A stretch of DNA of 64,000 bases, taken from NCBI GenBank assembly GCA_013178125.1, contig JABLXJ010000005.1, positions 124,001 through 188,000 on the forward strand, read 5' to 3'. Positions within the stretch are counted from its first letter, which is position 1; every line of letters starts with the position of its first letter. The stretch is from Bacillota bacterium. GTDB taxonomy: Bacteria > Bacillota > SHA-98 > Ch115 > JABLXJ01. The position numbers and the translations under genes were made by a program. The notes under the pieces are model-generated. The model was not told the DNA's origin. It saw nothing but the letters and a program-made list of their open reading frames with translations, and made no database searches. Shown here piece by piece: positions 9,196 to 16,727 of this stretch.

Positions 9196-9444
9196 CTAGT
9201 TTTGATCGAACCTAGCGCCCATCCTCGCATCCAGGATCTCCCGCTCCATCTCAGCGGACCTCTCGAGCCATTCCCTGTTTGGCCCGATCGTGTTGTACTC
9301 CGCCTCGATCCTCGCGTACTCGGCATCGGCATCATAGTCGCCCGCCGCGCGACCAGCAACGTTATACATCCTGCATGCGTCGCCAGCATTAACGACCTTC
9401 CTCTCACCTGAATTCACTATAACCCTCGCAACGGCGCCTCTCAT
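9196..9444 (-). CDS. small protein of unknown function ahead of the hydrogenase genes
   Basis: 82 residues starting MRGAVARVIVNSGERKVV. The ATG at 9444 is 8 bases after AGGAGG; an ATG six bases earlier is too close to that site. The C-terminal half is charged and helical (EYARIEAEYN, EWLERSAEMEREILDARM). I recognise no family. Its position between the sigma-54 promoter at 9634-9649 and hndB, on the same strand, makes it the likely first gene of the hydrogenase operon. The frame extends upstream to 9804 but that part is Gly/Lys-rich and has no ribosome site. Confidence 0.5.
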   Translation of the reverse strand: MRGAVARVIVNSGERKVVNAGDACRMYNVAGRAAGDYDADAEYARIEAEYNTIGPNREWLERSAEMEREILDARMGARFDQN

Positions 9445-9633
9445 CGCCATTCCCTCCTTGCCTTTCAATACCAGCCACACAGTTATGCCAGCCATACCAA
9501 CCATCCCATCACCCGGTCGTTTCAGACTGGCGCTCTCACCCTTATTTGAGCCGGCATTTAGACTGGCACATTTGCCTGCAGCATTTCGGCCAATCCCCTC
9601 GCCCTTGTCATCGCCCTTCACCCTTTTATAGAG

Positions 9634-9649
9634 AGCAATACTTGTGCCA
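9634..9649 (-). promoter_or_regulatory. sigma-54 promoter of the hydrogenase operon
   Basis: Read on the minus strand: TGGCAC, five bases (AAGTA), TTGCT. This is a full match to the -24/-12 consensus TGGCAC-N5-TTGCW. Transcription would start near 9623 and run through the small ORF into hndB-hndC-hndD-hndA. A sigma-54 promoter needs an AAA+ activator; the NtrC-type gene at 15139-16626 is the only one in the window. Confidence 0.85.
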
Positions 9650-9685
9650 ACTTTCACAATCCCACCTGGCCGAGGGAAAAATGTA

Positions 9686-9718
9686 GCCCACACCCCCCAA
9701 CAAAGGGACGGTGTGGGC
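9686..9718. promoter_or_regulatory. inverted repeat, probable activator-binding site upstream of the sigma-54 promoter
   Basis: GCCCACACC (9686-9694) and GGTGTGGGC (9710-9718) form perfect 9-base arms 15 bases apart, centred about 80 bases upstream of the predicted start at 9623. That is the usual place for a dimeric enhancer-binding protein. The remaining bases of 9445-10193 contain no gene I can support; they hold short non-conserved reading frames only. Confidence 0.6.
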
Positions 9719-10193
9719 GGGCCAAACTGAGAAATGACGCACGTTCCCGTATCTTTCCGTAGAATCGTGAAATCCATTATTCCTATATGCCGACCACGCA
9801 TCACCGGGCCAATTCCGGTCCCCCATCAGGACGTAGTCCACTATTCTGTATGCGGCGCGAGCCCGGGGCCATCAATTCCGTCCCGGTGGGCGGCGAAGCG
9901 CGATACTATATGCCATTGCCGGCGTCCAAATATCTGGACGATGCAGTCCATATTCTTGGATTTACACCGAACAGATTCCAGCCTTTGAGGAATATATAGC
10001 ATATTGGGAGGACAGGCATAGCCCCACCAGCTAAGTCATGGGTTTGAATATAGACTTGGTATTTCACGGGAGTAGATTACATATTCTAGTACCACTATTC
10101 GTATATTGAAGTCATAATGAAAGGAGCAACGAGAGACCAATTTGACGTCTAGGTATAGTAATACTATAATAAGAGGTGAAAGAGGTGAAATGG

Positions 10194-10613
10194 ATGAATC
10201 TCGCGCTCAAAAAAATCGAAACTCAATTCGGTCCTGAAGTGGCCAATGGGGTGAGGCAGGTTCTTCAAGAACAGTTTGCTCAGGAGTTTGACCAGCAACT
10301 TGCCGTCTTGCGGGAGCGTTTGATCGATTCCTTGGAGTCATTCCGCCAAAACGAAATGCTTCCCGCTGGCGAATTACAAAGGCAATCTTACCGGACGCTT
10401 GAACAAAAAATCAAAGCGATCGGCAAGATTCTACTTCTCTACAACTCCTCCCCCTCCGCCGTCATTTTCGATCTTAACAAACTACAGGAGCTTGTCGAGG
10501 AGATTGAAATGCACTTTGCCGTTCTTGAACGACTCGAATTCCTTGATGAGGGGGAAGGGGTCTCTCCCTCTGAATTTTGGACGTCGCTCGCGCAAGCGCG
10601 GCCAGAGGCTTAA
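10194..10613 (+). CDS. hypothetical helical protein next to a toxin-like pseudogene
   Basis: 139 residues starting MNLALKKIETQFGPEV; the ATG is 6 bases after GAGGTG, and a GTG 18 bases earlier is also in frame. The protein is rich in Glu, Gln and Leu and predicted to be mostly helical (GVRQVLQEQFAQEF, LQELVEEIEMHFAVLERL). I do not recognise the family. Base composition is lower in GC than in the flanking core genes. Its stop overlaps the frameshifted RelE/ParE-like frame that follows, as partner genes of a type II toxin-antitoxin pair often do, so an antitoxin-like or regulatory partner role is possible but unproven. Confidence 0.6.
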   Translation: MNLALKKIETQFGPEVANGVRQVLQEQFAQEFDQQLAVLRERLIDSLESFRQNEMLPAGELQRQSYRTLEQKIKAIGKILLLYNSSPSAVIFDLNKLQELVEEIEMHFAVLERLEFLDEGEGVSPSEFWTSLAQARPEA

Positions 10614-10968
10614 CAGAATTGCATCCCGCTAAATTTCACCCTTCTATACTGGCAATTGACGTTCCCAGACTACGCGCCATATTTACGACCCCCGCCGCCT
10701 GGGATGAACTCAGCCAGCAAATCAAGGTGATTATCGAAGCGATCTGCGCAAACCCCACAATCGGCCAAAGTCTGCACCCTCCCCTTCAAAAATGGCGACG
10801 GGTGCGTTTCCCTTCTGCCCCCAAGCCTAATTGGCATATATGGCCAGAATGCGGATTATCTACAAATTTGAAAACGAGGTCGTCGAGTTTTTGCTACTCG
10901 GGAGGAGAGATCCCGGAAATCCTAATGATGTCTATCGTTTGGCTGGGCAACGCCAGCGGCAAACCTGA
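10577..10968 (+). pseudogene. frameshifted RelE/ParE-like toxin gene
   Basis: The first frame (10577 to about 10830) reads WDELSQQIKVIIEAI, then LHPPLQKWRRVRFPS. Near CCCAAGCCTAATTGGCA the coding signal jumps to another frame that continues MARMRIIYKFENEVVEFLL, LGRRDPGNPNDVYRL and stops at 10968. Joined, the pieces give the order seen in RelE/ParE toxins: helices, an 'L.K..RRVR' strand, 'MRIIYKFE..VVEFL.LGRR' strands and a final 'VY'. A one-base insertion or deletion therefore seems to have broken the gene. The exact start is uncertain (TTG at 10577 overlaps the preceding gene). A sequencing error is the alternative. Confidence 0.6.
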
Positions 10969-11103
10969 CCGGAGTATTATGACACTCTCTAGCGCATAGT
11001 AAGACCAAATAATGACCCAAATCTCTACGATTTCGAGGTCGAATGGCCCTCGAGCCCCGAAAAGTTCGAGTTGGGGCATGAAAGGAGCGACAGTAGAAGG
11101 ACT

Positions 11104-11850
11104 ATGCCAAAAAAGGATAGGGCGAAGATGCTTGACCGGCAAAAGAGGCAGGAAAAGCGCGCAGCAAAGGAACGGCTCAGGCGCAAATCAGCTCAACAGC
11201 GCCCGGCCCACGGGGGGTTCTGGGAGCATATCCTAGCATCAGGCGCGCAAGCCCCGCTATACGGCTGCTGGGTTAACGAGGACTATAAGGAAGCGGGTAT
11301 GGCCAGCGTAATAGTGGCCCGCAGGCTCCCAAATGGCCGCCTGGCCTTTGCGGCTTACCTCGTAGATATACTGGGTCTCGGGCTCAAGGATTGCTTTGGA
11401 GATATGAATGCCACTGAAGAGAAATTCCGAGCAAGGATCCTGGACCAGGGGGACGAGGGACTCAAGCATGTTCCATGTAGCTTGCTCCTGGCCCAGCAAC
11501 TTGTGTGGGGAGGGATGAGGTACGCCCAGCAAAATGGGTTCAGGATCCCCTGGGAATTTAGCACATGGCAGCATATAGTCGGGCCCCTTCCTGAGAAAGA
11601 ACAGATCCCTCCTGACATGTTTGGGAGGGACGGCAAGCCCTTGATAATCGGCGATCTCGATGACATCGTATCCAGGTCGGTCCGACATTTTGATCCCGGC
11701 AAGCTCAAAGAAGAAGGTATAGACTTTATCATAGGGACAGCTTTGGAGAAGATGGAAATAGACATGGACGAGCTCGATGCTGAGAGTTATGATGACGAGG
11801 AGGACGAGGGCGGGGAGGACGGGGACGGGGAGCATGCCGGCCATAGGTAA
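11104..11850 (+). CDS. hypothetical protein with basic N-terminus and acidic tail
   Basis: 248 residues starting MPKKDRAKMLDRQKRQEKRA, just after AGAAGG. The N-terminal 35 residues are strongly basic; the middle part (ILASGAQAPLYGCWVNEDYK, ASVIVARRLPNGRLAFAAYL, DILGLGLKDCFGD) is a compact alpha/beta domain; the last 25 residues are nearly all Asp, Glu and Gly. I cannot name the family. A perfect but distant repeat pair GGGGACGGG/CCCGTCCCC (11821-11829 and 11862-11870) brackets the stop codon and may form a 3' stem. It sits in the accessory stretch between the hydrogenase operon and its regulators. Confidence 0.75.
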   Translation: MPKKDRAKMLDRQKRQEKRAAKERLRRKSAQQRPAHGGFWEHILASGAQAPLYGCWVNEDYKEAGMASVIVARRLPNGRLAFAAYLVDILGLGLKDCFGDMNATEEKFRARILDQGDEGLKHVPCSLLLAQQLVWGGMRYAQQNGFRIPWEFSTWQHIVGPLPEKEQIPPDMFGRDGKPLIIGDLDDIVSRSVRHFDPGKLKEEGIDFIIGTALEKMEIDMDELDAESYDDEEDEGGEDGDGEHAGHR

Positions 11851-12133
11851 TGCACCTCTGTCCCGTCCCCACTCCGCCAAGAAACTTGGCAGGCTAACCC
11901 GTGGGTAGGGCGAGACTGCCTAAAATCTTGGCACTTTTACGCGTGACCTACCTAGAAAATAGACATTACCCCAGCTAAGGCCATTTTCATTCCCTGCTGG
12001 TGCCGCCCAAGGCGGCATGGGCGTCTGCCAAGAAAGTTGCCACCGCGCACGCTTGCGCGTGATTGGCGCATGCTCAGCACATGATTGGGCTTAAACGCAT
12101 TCTGTTCTCGGGGCTAAATAGAAAACTATTAAT
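11851..12133. other. intergenic stretch with three small hairpins
   Basis: Perfect stems at 11876-11890 (GCCAAG-AAA-CTTGGC), 12002-12016 (GCCGCC-CAA-GGCGGC) and 12044-12059 (CGCGCA-CGCT-TGCGCG). None is followed by a clear T run. They lie between two convergent genes and probably act as weak terminators or mRNA ends. No reading frame is supportable. Confidence 0.4.
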
Positions 12134-13195
12134 CTATCTTGTAAGCGTAACCTTTTTCAGCCCCCTGGGCTGGTCGGGGTTGAGACCCTTGACCAGCGCG
12201 AGATGGAAGCTAAAGAGCTGCATGGGAGCTATATATACGAGGGGCGTGAGCACCTCGTCGAGCTCAAATGGGATCTTGAGCGGGACGGTTCCCATCTCTA
12301 AAATCTCAGGCGCCGAGCTCAATACAATGGTCTCCGCCTTCCGGTCGCGAAGCTCCGCGCAAAGCTCCATGACGTTTGGGAACGCCTTGCCCGGCGGCGC
12401 GATAACGAAAGTCGGGAAGCCCTCCTCTATTATGGCGATCGGGCCGTGCAAGAAATCAGCGACAGAATAGGGCTGAGACCCCACATAGCATGTCTCCTTG
12501 ACCTTGAGCGCAGCCTCGAGCGCAGTGCAGTAATTGAACCCCCGGCCGGTCACCACGCACTCCTTCATATAGCGATAGCGCGGCACGATCCCCCTGATGC
12601 CCTCCTCCATGGCCAGGACCCGCTCCATATACCCGGGCATTCGTGCAAGCTCACCGAGCAAATCGCTCCTGCCGGCCCACTCGAGCGATAGCATGTAAAA
12701 CCCCACCAGCTGCGCGACATAGGTTTTTGTCGCAGCCACGCTCTTCTCCTCGCCGGCGCGGCAGAAGATCGCGTGCTCCGCCGTCCTGGCCAGGGCTGAT
12801 CCCTCGTTATTGGTTATGCCGATCGTCACCGCACCGGCCTCGCGTGCGTGCTTTACGACCTCGACGACATCAAGGCCCTCGCCGGACTGGGAGACGCCAA
12901 GGACAAGCGCCTTATCGAGCTTAACCTTCGCCCCGTACAACGTGTAGATCGACGGCGCCGCCAGCGAAACGGGCACGCCGTTTATATACTCGAACAAGTA
13001 CCTGGCAAGCTGCGCAGCGTTATCAGACGTGCCGCGGGCCGCGATGACGATGCAACCAATATCCCGCTCACGCACGATCCGGGCGAGCCCCCGTATCTTG
13101 TCGCCCTCCATCTCCATCATGCGCGCCACCACCTGCGGCTCCTCCATGATCTCGCGGTGCATGTGATAAGAATGGTAGTCTATTCCCGTCACCAA
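12134..13195 (-). CDS. SIS-domain sugar-phosphate isomerase/deaminase (GlmS/AgaS-like)
   Basis: 353 residues with two SIS domains, similar to the isomerase half of glucosamine-6-phosphate synthase and to type II glucosamine-6-phosphate deaminases; the glutaminase half is absent. Motifs include IAARGTSDNAAQLARYLFEY, VLGVSQSGEGLDVVEV and EEKSVAATKTYVAQL in SIS 1, and VTGRGFNYCTALEAALKVKE, YSVADFLHGPIAII in SIS 2; the C-terminus RGLKKVTLTR matches the 'P.GL.KVT.T' end of the GlmS family. The start is TTG at 13195 or GTG at 13192, both after AGGAG. The substrate is probably an amino-sugar phosphate; no transport genes nearby refine this. Confidence 0.9.
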   Translation of the reverse strand: MVTGIDYHSYHMHREIMEEPQVVARMMEMEGDKIRGLARIVRERDIGCIVIAARGTSDNAAQLARYLFEYINGVPVSLAAPSIYTLYGAKVKLDKALVLGVSQSGEGLDVVEVVKHAREAGAVTIGITNNEGSALARTAEHAIFCRAGEEKSVAATKTYVAQLVGFYMLSLEWAGRSDLLGELARMPGYMERVLAMEEGIRGIVPRYRYMKECVVTGRGFNYCTALEAALKVKETCYVGSQPYSVADFLHGPIAIIEEGFPTFVIAPPGKAFPNVMELCAELRDRKAETIVLSSAPEILEMGTVPLKIPFELDEVLTPLVYIAPMQLFSFHLALVKGLNPDQPRGLKKVTLTR

Positions 13196-13306
13196 TGATC
13201 ACTCCTTCATGATTCCTCAAATCATTCTCCGATTATCTCAACGATTATCTCAACCAGCACCCCTTTGTCCTTCTCACCATCAAGCTTTGCCATAAAAGAT
13301 TTATTC

Positions 13307-15001
13307 TCAGGGACCAAACCCGCCCCTTACCCCCTTACTCAATAGCCCCGCCAATCTCTTAAGCTGTCCAGCGCCAGAAAAAAATACCCCCAATCGCTGG
13401 CATTCTGCTCTTGCCCCCTCGGTGAAGCCCCCCTTCGAGATTAGCCATGGTTTCGCGTTCAACATTTGGGCCACTTTCACAAGGGCCTTAACCTCCTTGA
13501 GGCCTGCCGCTCTCTGCCGCCATTTAACCTGAACCGCCCACCTTTCCTCCCCTATGCCCAGGCATTCCAACTCCACTTGCCCATCCGCGGTAGAAAATGA
13601 GGTGACTTCCGTGAAGCGGGGCAAGACAATTACTCCTTCCCTCCCTAAGAGCTGGCCTTCAATTTCCTGTCCAGCGAATTTGCGCATCAACTCCCGTACC
13701 TCCGCCTCTTTGGAAACACCTAGCTCAGTCGAGACAGCTTGAAACTGCTCCTGAAGACGGCGGAGCAGATCCTCTAAGATTTCCTCGGACGGCCAATCCT
13801 CAATCTCGATGCCATTATTGATATTCAAAAGCCAGTAACGCAGGACTGGATCGACAAAATAATACCGTTTTTCTCTCTCGCGGAGCAAATCTACATCCAG
13901 AAGGGATCGCAGGTAATTTCCCACGGTAGAGTAAGCCACGCGTAGTTTTTTCGCTAGCGTGCTTGCCGTTTGTCCCTCTTCGAGGGCGAGAAGACGCAGT
14001 ATCTGTTGTAAGGCCGCAAAACCTCGCGCCTTTTCCAGAGAAATATCATATTGATACCGACAAAAGTCATAAATCTTTCCCTCCGTTGACAGGGTTTCTA
14101 ACACGAAGGCAATACGGATCAGACCAGGTTCAAAGGGCAGGCCATCGCGTTCATGTAGGAGCTGGGCGCGGGAGCATAACTGGCGAATATAAAAGGGATG
14201 GCCGGCGCTCAGATGGAAGAGCTCCCGCAAAATTGCCTGGTTCCCCTTCAGGCCGGGAAAAAGTTTGCTCGCCAATTCTGCGGTATCTCTCTCGTCAAAA
14301 CCCCGGAGAACAATCTTGTTGAACTGCCCAAATAAGGGGCTTTGGTGTTCAGCGACGATCTGATTCATGACGGTGATGGCTGAACCCGCTAATAAATAAG
14401 AAACGCGGCTTTGTTTTTCCATCGCCCCGCGAAAAACGGCCACCACATTTTTACATTCAGGGTAATTGGACAGGTTCACCAGCGTCTGGAACTCATCTAG
14501 ACAAAGCACCACCTTTTTCCCGGTGGCTTGGCCTAGAAGTTCAGGGAATCCGAAAGCGAATTGTAATAGTCGGAGGCGGTCGGGCTTTTGTTTTTCCAGT
14601 TCTCGGAGTAAATCTGTTAGCATTTCATGCGCCACTTGCGGTCCGCGTGTCTTCGCGCGTATTAAGAGGTCAAGGGGGGAGAAGTAGCCAAAGGGACTGG
14701 TATTACCGTGTTCCCAAAGCCAGTAAAGGCACATGCCCAGGTAGCCGCTGGCAAAGGTCTCCGGGGAACTGGTGATATCTTCAAAATCAATATAAATGGG
14801 AAGAATCTCTGGCCTCTTGCTAAGGAGCTGTCGAAACCATTCCTTGATGAGAAGGGTTTTGCCAATCCGCCGGGGGCCAAATAAGGTAGTGTGCTGAGGG
14901 ATCCCCCTCAAATGCTGCTCCAGATAAAAATCCAGGGTTTTTAGCTCTTTCCGGCGATTCGTAAATAAACTGCGAACCCCTTCCGGGTAGAAGAAATCCA
15001 T
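13307..15001 (-). CDS. archaeal-type P-loop ATPase with C-terminal nuclease-like domain
   Basis: About 564 residues of the ATPase family PF01637-like. Walker A is GPRRIGKT near residue 45, Walker B VVLCLDEFQTL near 185, with sensor LLAGSAIT and the GHPFYIRQLCSRAQ helix. A winged-helix segment follows (ASTLAKKLRVAYSTVGNYLR), then the conserved YYFVDPVLRYWLL. The last 150 residues contain a restriction-endonuclease-like pattern (ELECLGIGEERWAVQVKW), as in the DUF234/Mrr-like tails of this family. Lower GC than neighbours suggests transfer. The ATG at 15001 follows GGAGGG. Its substrate is unknown; such proteins are often linked to mobile or defence DNA. Confidence 0.85.
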   Translation of the reverse strand: MDFFYPEGVRSLFTNRRKELKTLDFYLEQHLRGIPQHTTLFGPRRIGKTLLIKEWFRQLLSKRPEILPIYIDFEDITSSPETFASGYLGMCLYWLWEHGNTSPFGYFSPLDLLIRAKTRGPQVAHEMLTDLLRELEKQKPDRLRLLQFAFGFPELLGQATGKKVVLCLDEFQTLVNLSNYPECKNVVAVFRGAMEKQSRVSYLLAGSAITVMNQIVAEHQSPLFGQFNKIVLRGFDERDTAELASKLFPGLKGNQAILRELFHLSAGHPFYIRQLCSRAQLLHERDGLPFEPGLIRIAFVLETLSTEGKIYDFCRYQYDISLEKARGFAALQQILRLLALEEGQTASTLAKKLRVAYSTVGNYLRSLLDVDLLREREKRYYFVDPVLRYWLLNINNGIEIEDWPSEEILEDLLRRLQEQFQAVSTELGVSKEAEVRELMRKFAGQEIEGQLLGREGVIVLPRFTEVTSFSTADGQVELECLGIGEERWAVQVKWRQRAAGLKEVKALVKVAQMLNAKPWLISKGGFTEGARAECQRLGVFFSGAGQLKRLAGLLSKGVRGGFGP

Positions 15002-15017
15002 GTTCACCCTCCCCCGC

Positions 15018-15089
15018 TTAGCTCATTTGAGCGTCACGGTCAGATGAGCTAAACAAAGATAATATACCACAAAGCGGGGTAGAATACAA
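15018..15089 (-). promoter_or_regulatory. promoter and palindromic operator of the ATPase gene
   Basis: Minus-strand TTGTAT (15084-15089), 17 bases, TATATT (15061-15066). Directly downstream is an inverted repeat with perfect 9-base arms, ATGAGCTAA/TTAGCTCAT (15044-15052 and 15018-15026), covering the expected transcription start and leader. This is a typical repressor-site layout. Autoregulation through the winged-helix domain is possible. Confidence 0.6.
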
Positions 15090-15138
15090 GCCATTCTGCA
15101 ACCGTGCAACCGTCGCCACTGTCAGCTGGTGATTGCTA

Positions 15139-16626
15139 TCACCGCGCTGGCGGCTCGGTCGGTATCCGTAGCCTCTTTATGATCTCGTTGAGCGTTGTGC
15201 GGCCCATGCCGAGCCGCTCTGCGGCCCTCGCCTGCACCCAGCCGGATTCCTCGAGCGCCTCCAGGATGAGGCGCCTTTGATATGCCTCGACGGCCTCCTT
15301 GAAGGAAATCTCCCCGGAGGCTCCACCCACTCCGGGTGTCCCGGGTGCTCCAGGCGCTCTAGGCATTCCAGGCATTCCAAGCGCTCCAGGCGCCCCAGGC
15401 ACCTCACCGCCGCCTGCCGCCGTTCCCGCCCCCCGCTGTCGCGCCAGCGCCTCCCGCACCTCCTCCGGGAGGTCCTCGAGCACGATAACGGACCCCTCGC
15501 CCAGGATCATGGCGCGCTCAACGACATTCTCGAGCTCCCTCACGTTCCCGGGCCAGTCGTAAGCCACCAGGGCCTCCATGGCATCCGGGGAGAACCGCGT
15601 CGGGCCCTTGCCCACCTTCTCCCAGACCTTCCCGGCGAAATGCTTGGCGAGGAGCGGGATATCATCCTTGCGCTCCCTGAGCGGGGGCAGGGTTATATTT
15701 ATGACATTGAGCCTGTAGAATAAATCCCGCCGGAATGCGCCCTTCTCAATAGCGGCCTCGAGGTCGCGGTTGGTGGCGACGATCACGCGCACATCCACTC
15801 GCCTGGTCGTCGTCTCCCCAACCCTTATGAACTCCCGGTTCTGGAGAAACCTGAGGAGCTTGGCCTGGAGCGCGAGGCTGATGTCGCCTATCTCATCAAG
15901 GAATATAGTCCCCGAGTCGGCCTCCTCGAATAAGCCGCGCTTGGCCGAGACCGCGCCCGTAAACGCGCCCCTGGCGTGCCCGAAGAGCTCGCTCTCCAGG
16001 AGGTTTTCCGGCAAAGCGGCACAGTTTATGCTCACAAAGGGCTTCTCGCTCCTGGGGCTGTAATGGTGAAGCGCCCTCGCCACGAGCTCCTTTCCCGTGC
16101 CGCTCTCCCCCCGGATAAGCACGGTTGAGTCGGCCTTTGCCACCTTCTCTATCAACTGGTAGATCTCCTGCATCTTCCTGCTGTTGCCCACGATTCCACT
16201 GAATCTGCCCCTGGCAGCCTTCAGCTCATCCTTGAGGCGCCTGTTTTCCCGGATTATCCTCCGCTGGTCGATGGCCTTTCGGATGACCACCTTGACTTCC
16301 TCTATCTTGAACGGCTTAGGGATATAGTCATAGGCGCCCTTCTTCATGGCCTCGACCGCGGTCTCGACGGTCGAGTAGCCTGTAATCATGATGATTATGG
16401 CATCGGAATTGAGCTCCCTCGCCCGCTCCAGGAGCTGCATCCCATCCATCCCAGGCATCATAAGATCCGTGATCACCACGTCGAAATCCTCTTCACGCAT
16501 CCTCTTGAGCGCATCCTCGCCGCTCGTGGCGGAGGAGACATTATAGCCATCCTCCGATAGGATAATCTCGAGGAAATCGCACATCTTCTGCTCGTCGTCA
16601 ACGACAAGTATCCTCTCCCCTGCCAT
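15139..16626 (-). CDS. NtrC-family sigma-54-dependent response regulator
   Basis: About 495 residues. Receiver domain with phospho-acceptor D54 (VVITDLMMPGMDG), AAA+ domain with Walker A GESGTGKE, the sigma-54 contact loop GAFTGA and LFEEADSGTIFLDEIGD, then a Fis-type helix-turn-helix (AERLGMGRTTLNEIIKRL). The ATG at 16626 is 6 bases after GAGGTG; the longer frame to 16731 lacks a better site. Between the AAA+ and DNA-binding domains lies a collagen-like Gly-X-Y linker of about 35 residues. It follows the hydrogenase-like sensor kinase by 101 bases on the same strand, so the two form a two-component system whose likely target is the sigma-54 promoter at 9634-9649. Confidence 0.95.
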   Translation of the reverse strand: MAGERILVVDDEQKMCDFLEIILSEDGYNVSSATSGEDALKRMREEDFDVVITDLMMPGMDGMQLLERARELNSDAIIIMITGYSTVETAVEAMKKGAYDYIPKPFKIEEVKVVIRKAIDQRRIIRENRRLKDELKAARGRFSGIVGNSRKMQEIYQLIEKVAKADSTVLIRGESGTGKELVARALHHYSPRSEKPFVSINCAALPENLLESELFGHARGAFTGAVSAKRGLFEEADSGTIFLDEIGDISLALQAKLLRFLQNREFIRVGETTTRRVDVRVIVATNRDLEAAIEKGAFRRDLFYRLNVINITLPPLRERKDDIPLLAKHFAGKVWEKVGKGPTRFSPDAMEALVAYDWPGNVRELENVVERAMILGEGSVIVLEDLPEEVREALARQRGAGTAAGGGEVPGAPGALGMPGMPRAPGAPGTPGVGGASGEISFKEAVEAYQRRLILEALEESGWVQARAAERLGMGRTTLNEIIKRLRIPTEPPAR

Positions 16627-16727
16627 GCCATTCACCTCATTTGACGTGCCGGACACACTACGCTGACCCGCCATACATATTATTCTTGTATTACTACTCC
16701 ACTTTTTACTACTCCACTTTCCATCTA

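Noticed and set aside
9564-9580. TGGCAC-like sequence on the plus strand as a second sigma-54 promoter
   Set aside because: The GG-to-GC spacing is one base too long and no gene follows.
9686-9718. The GC-rich inverted repeat as a minus-strand terminator (it is followed by a short T run)
   Set aside because: No minus-strand gene lies upstream for it to end, and its distance from the sigma-54 start fits an activator site better. A terminator role cannot be fully excluded.
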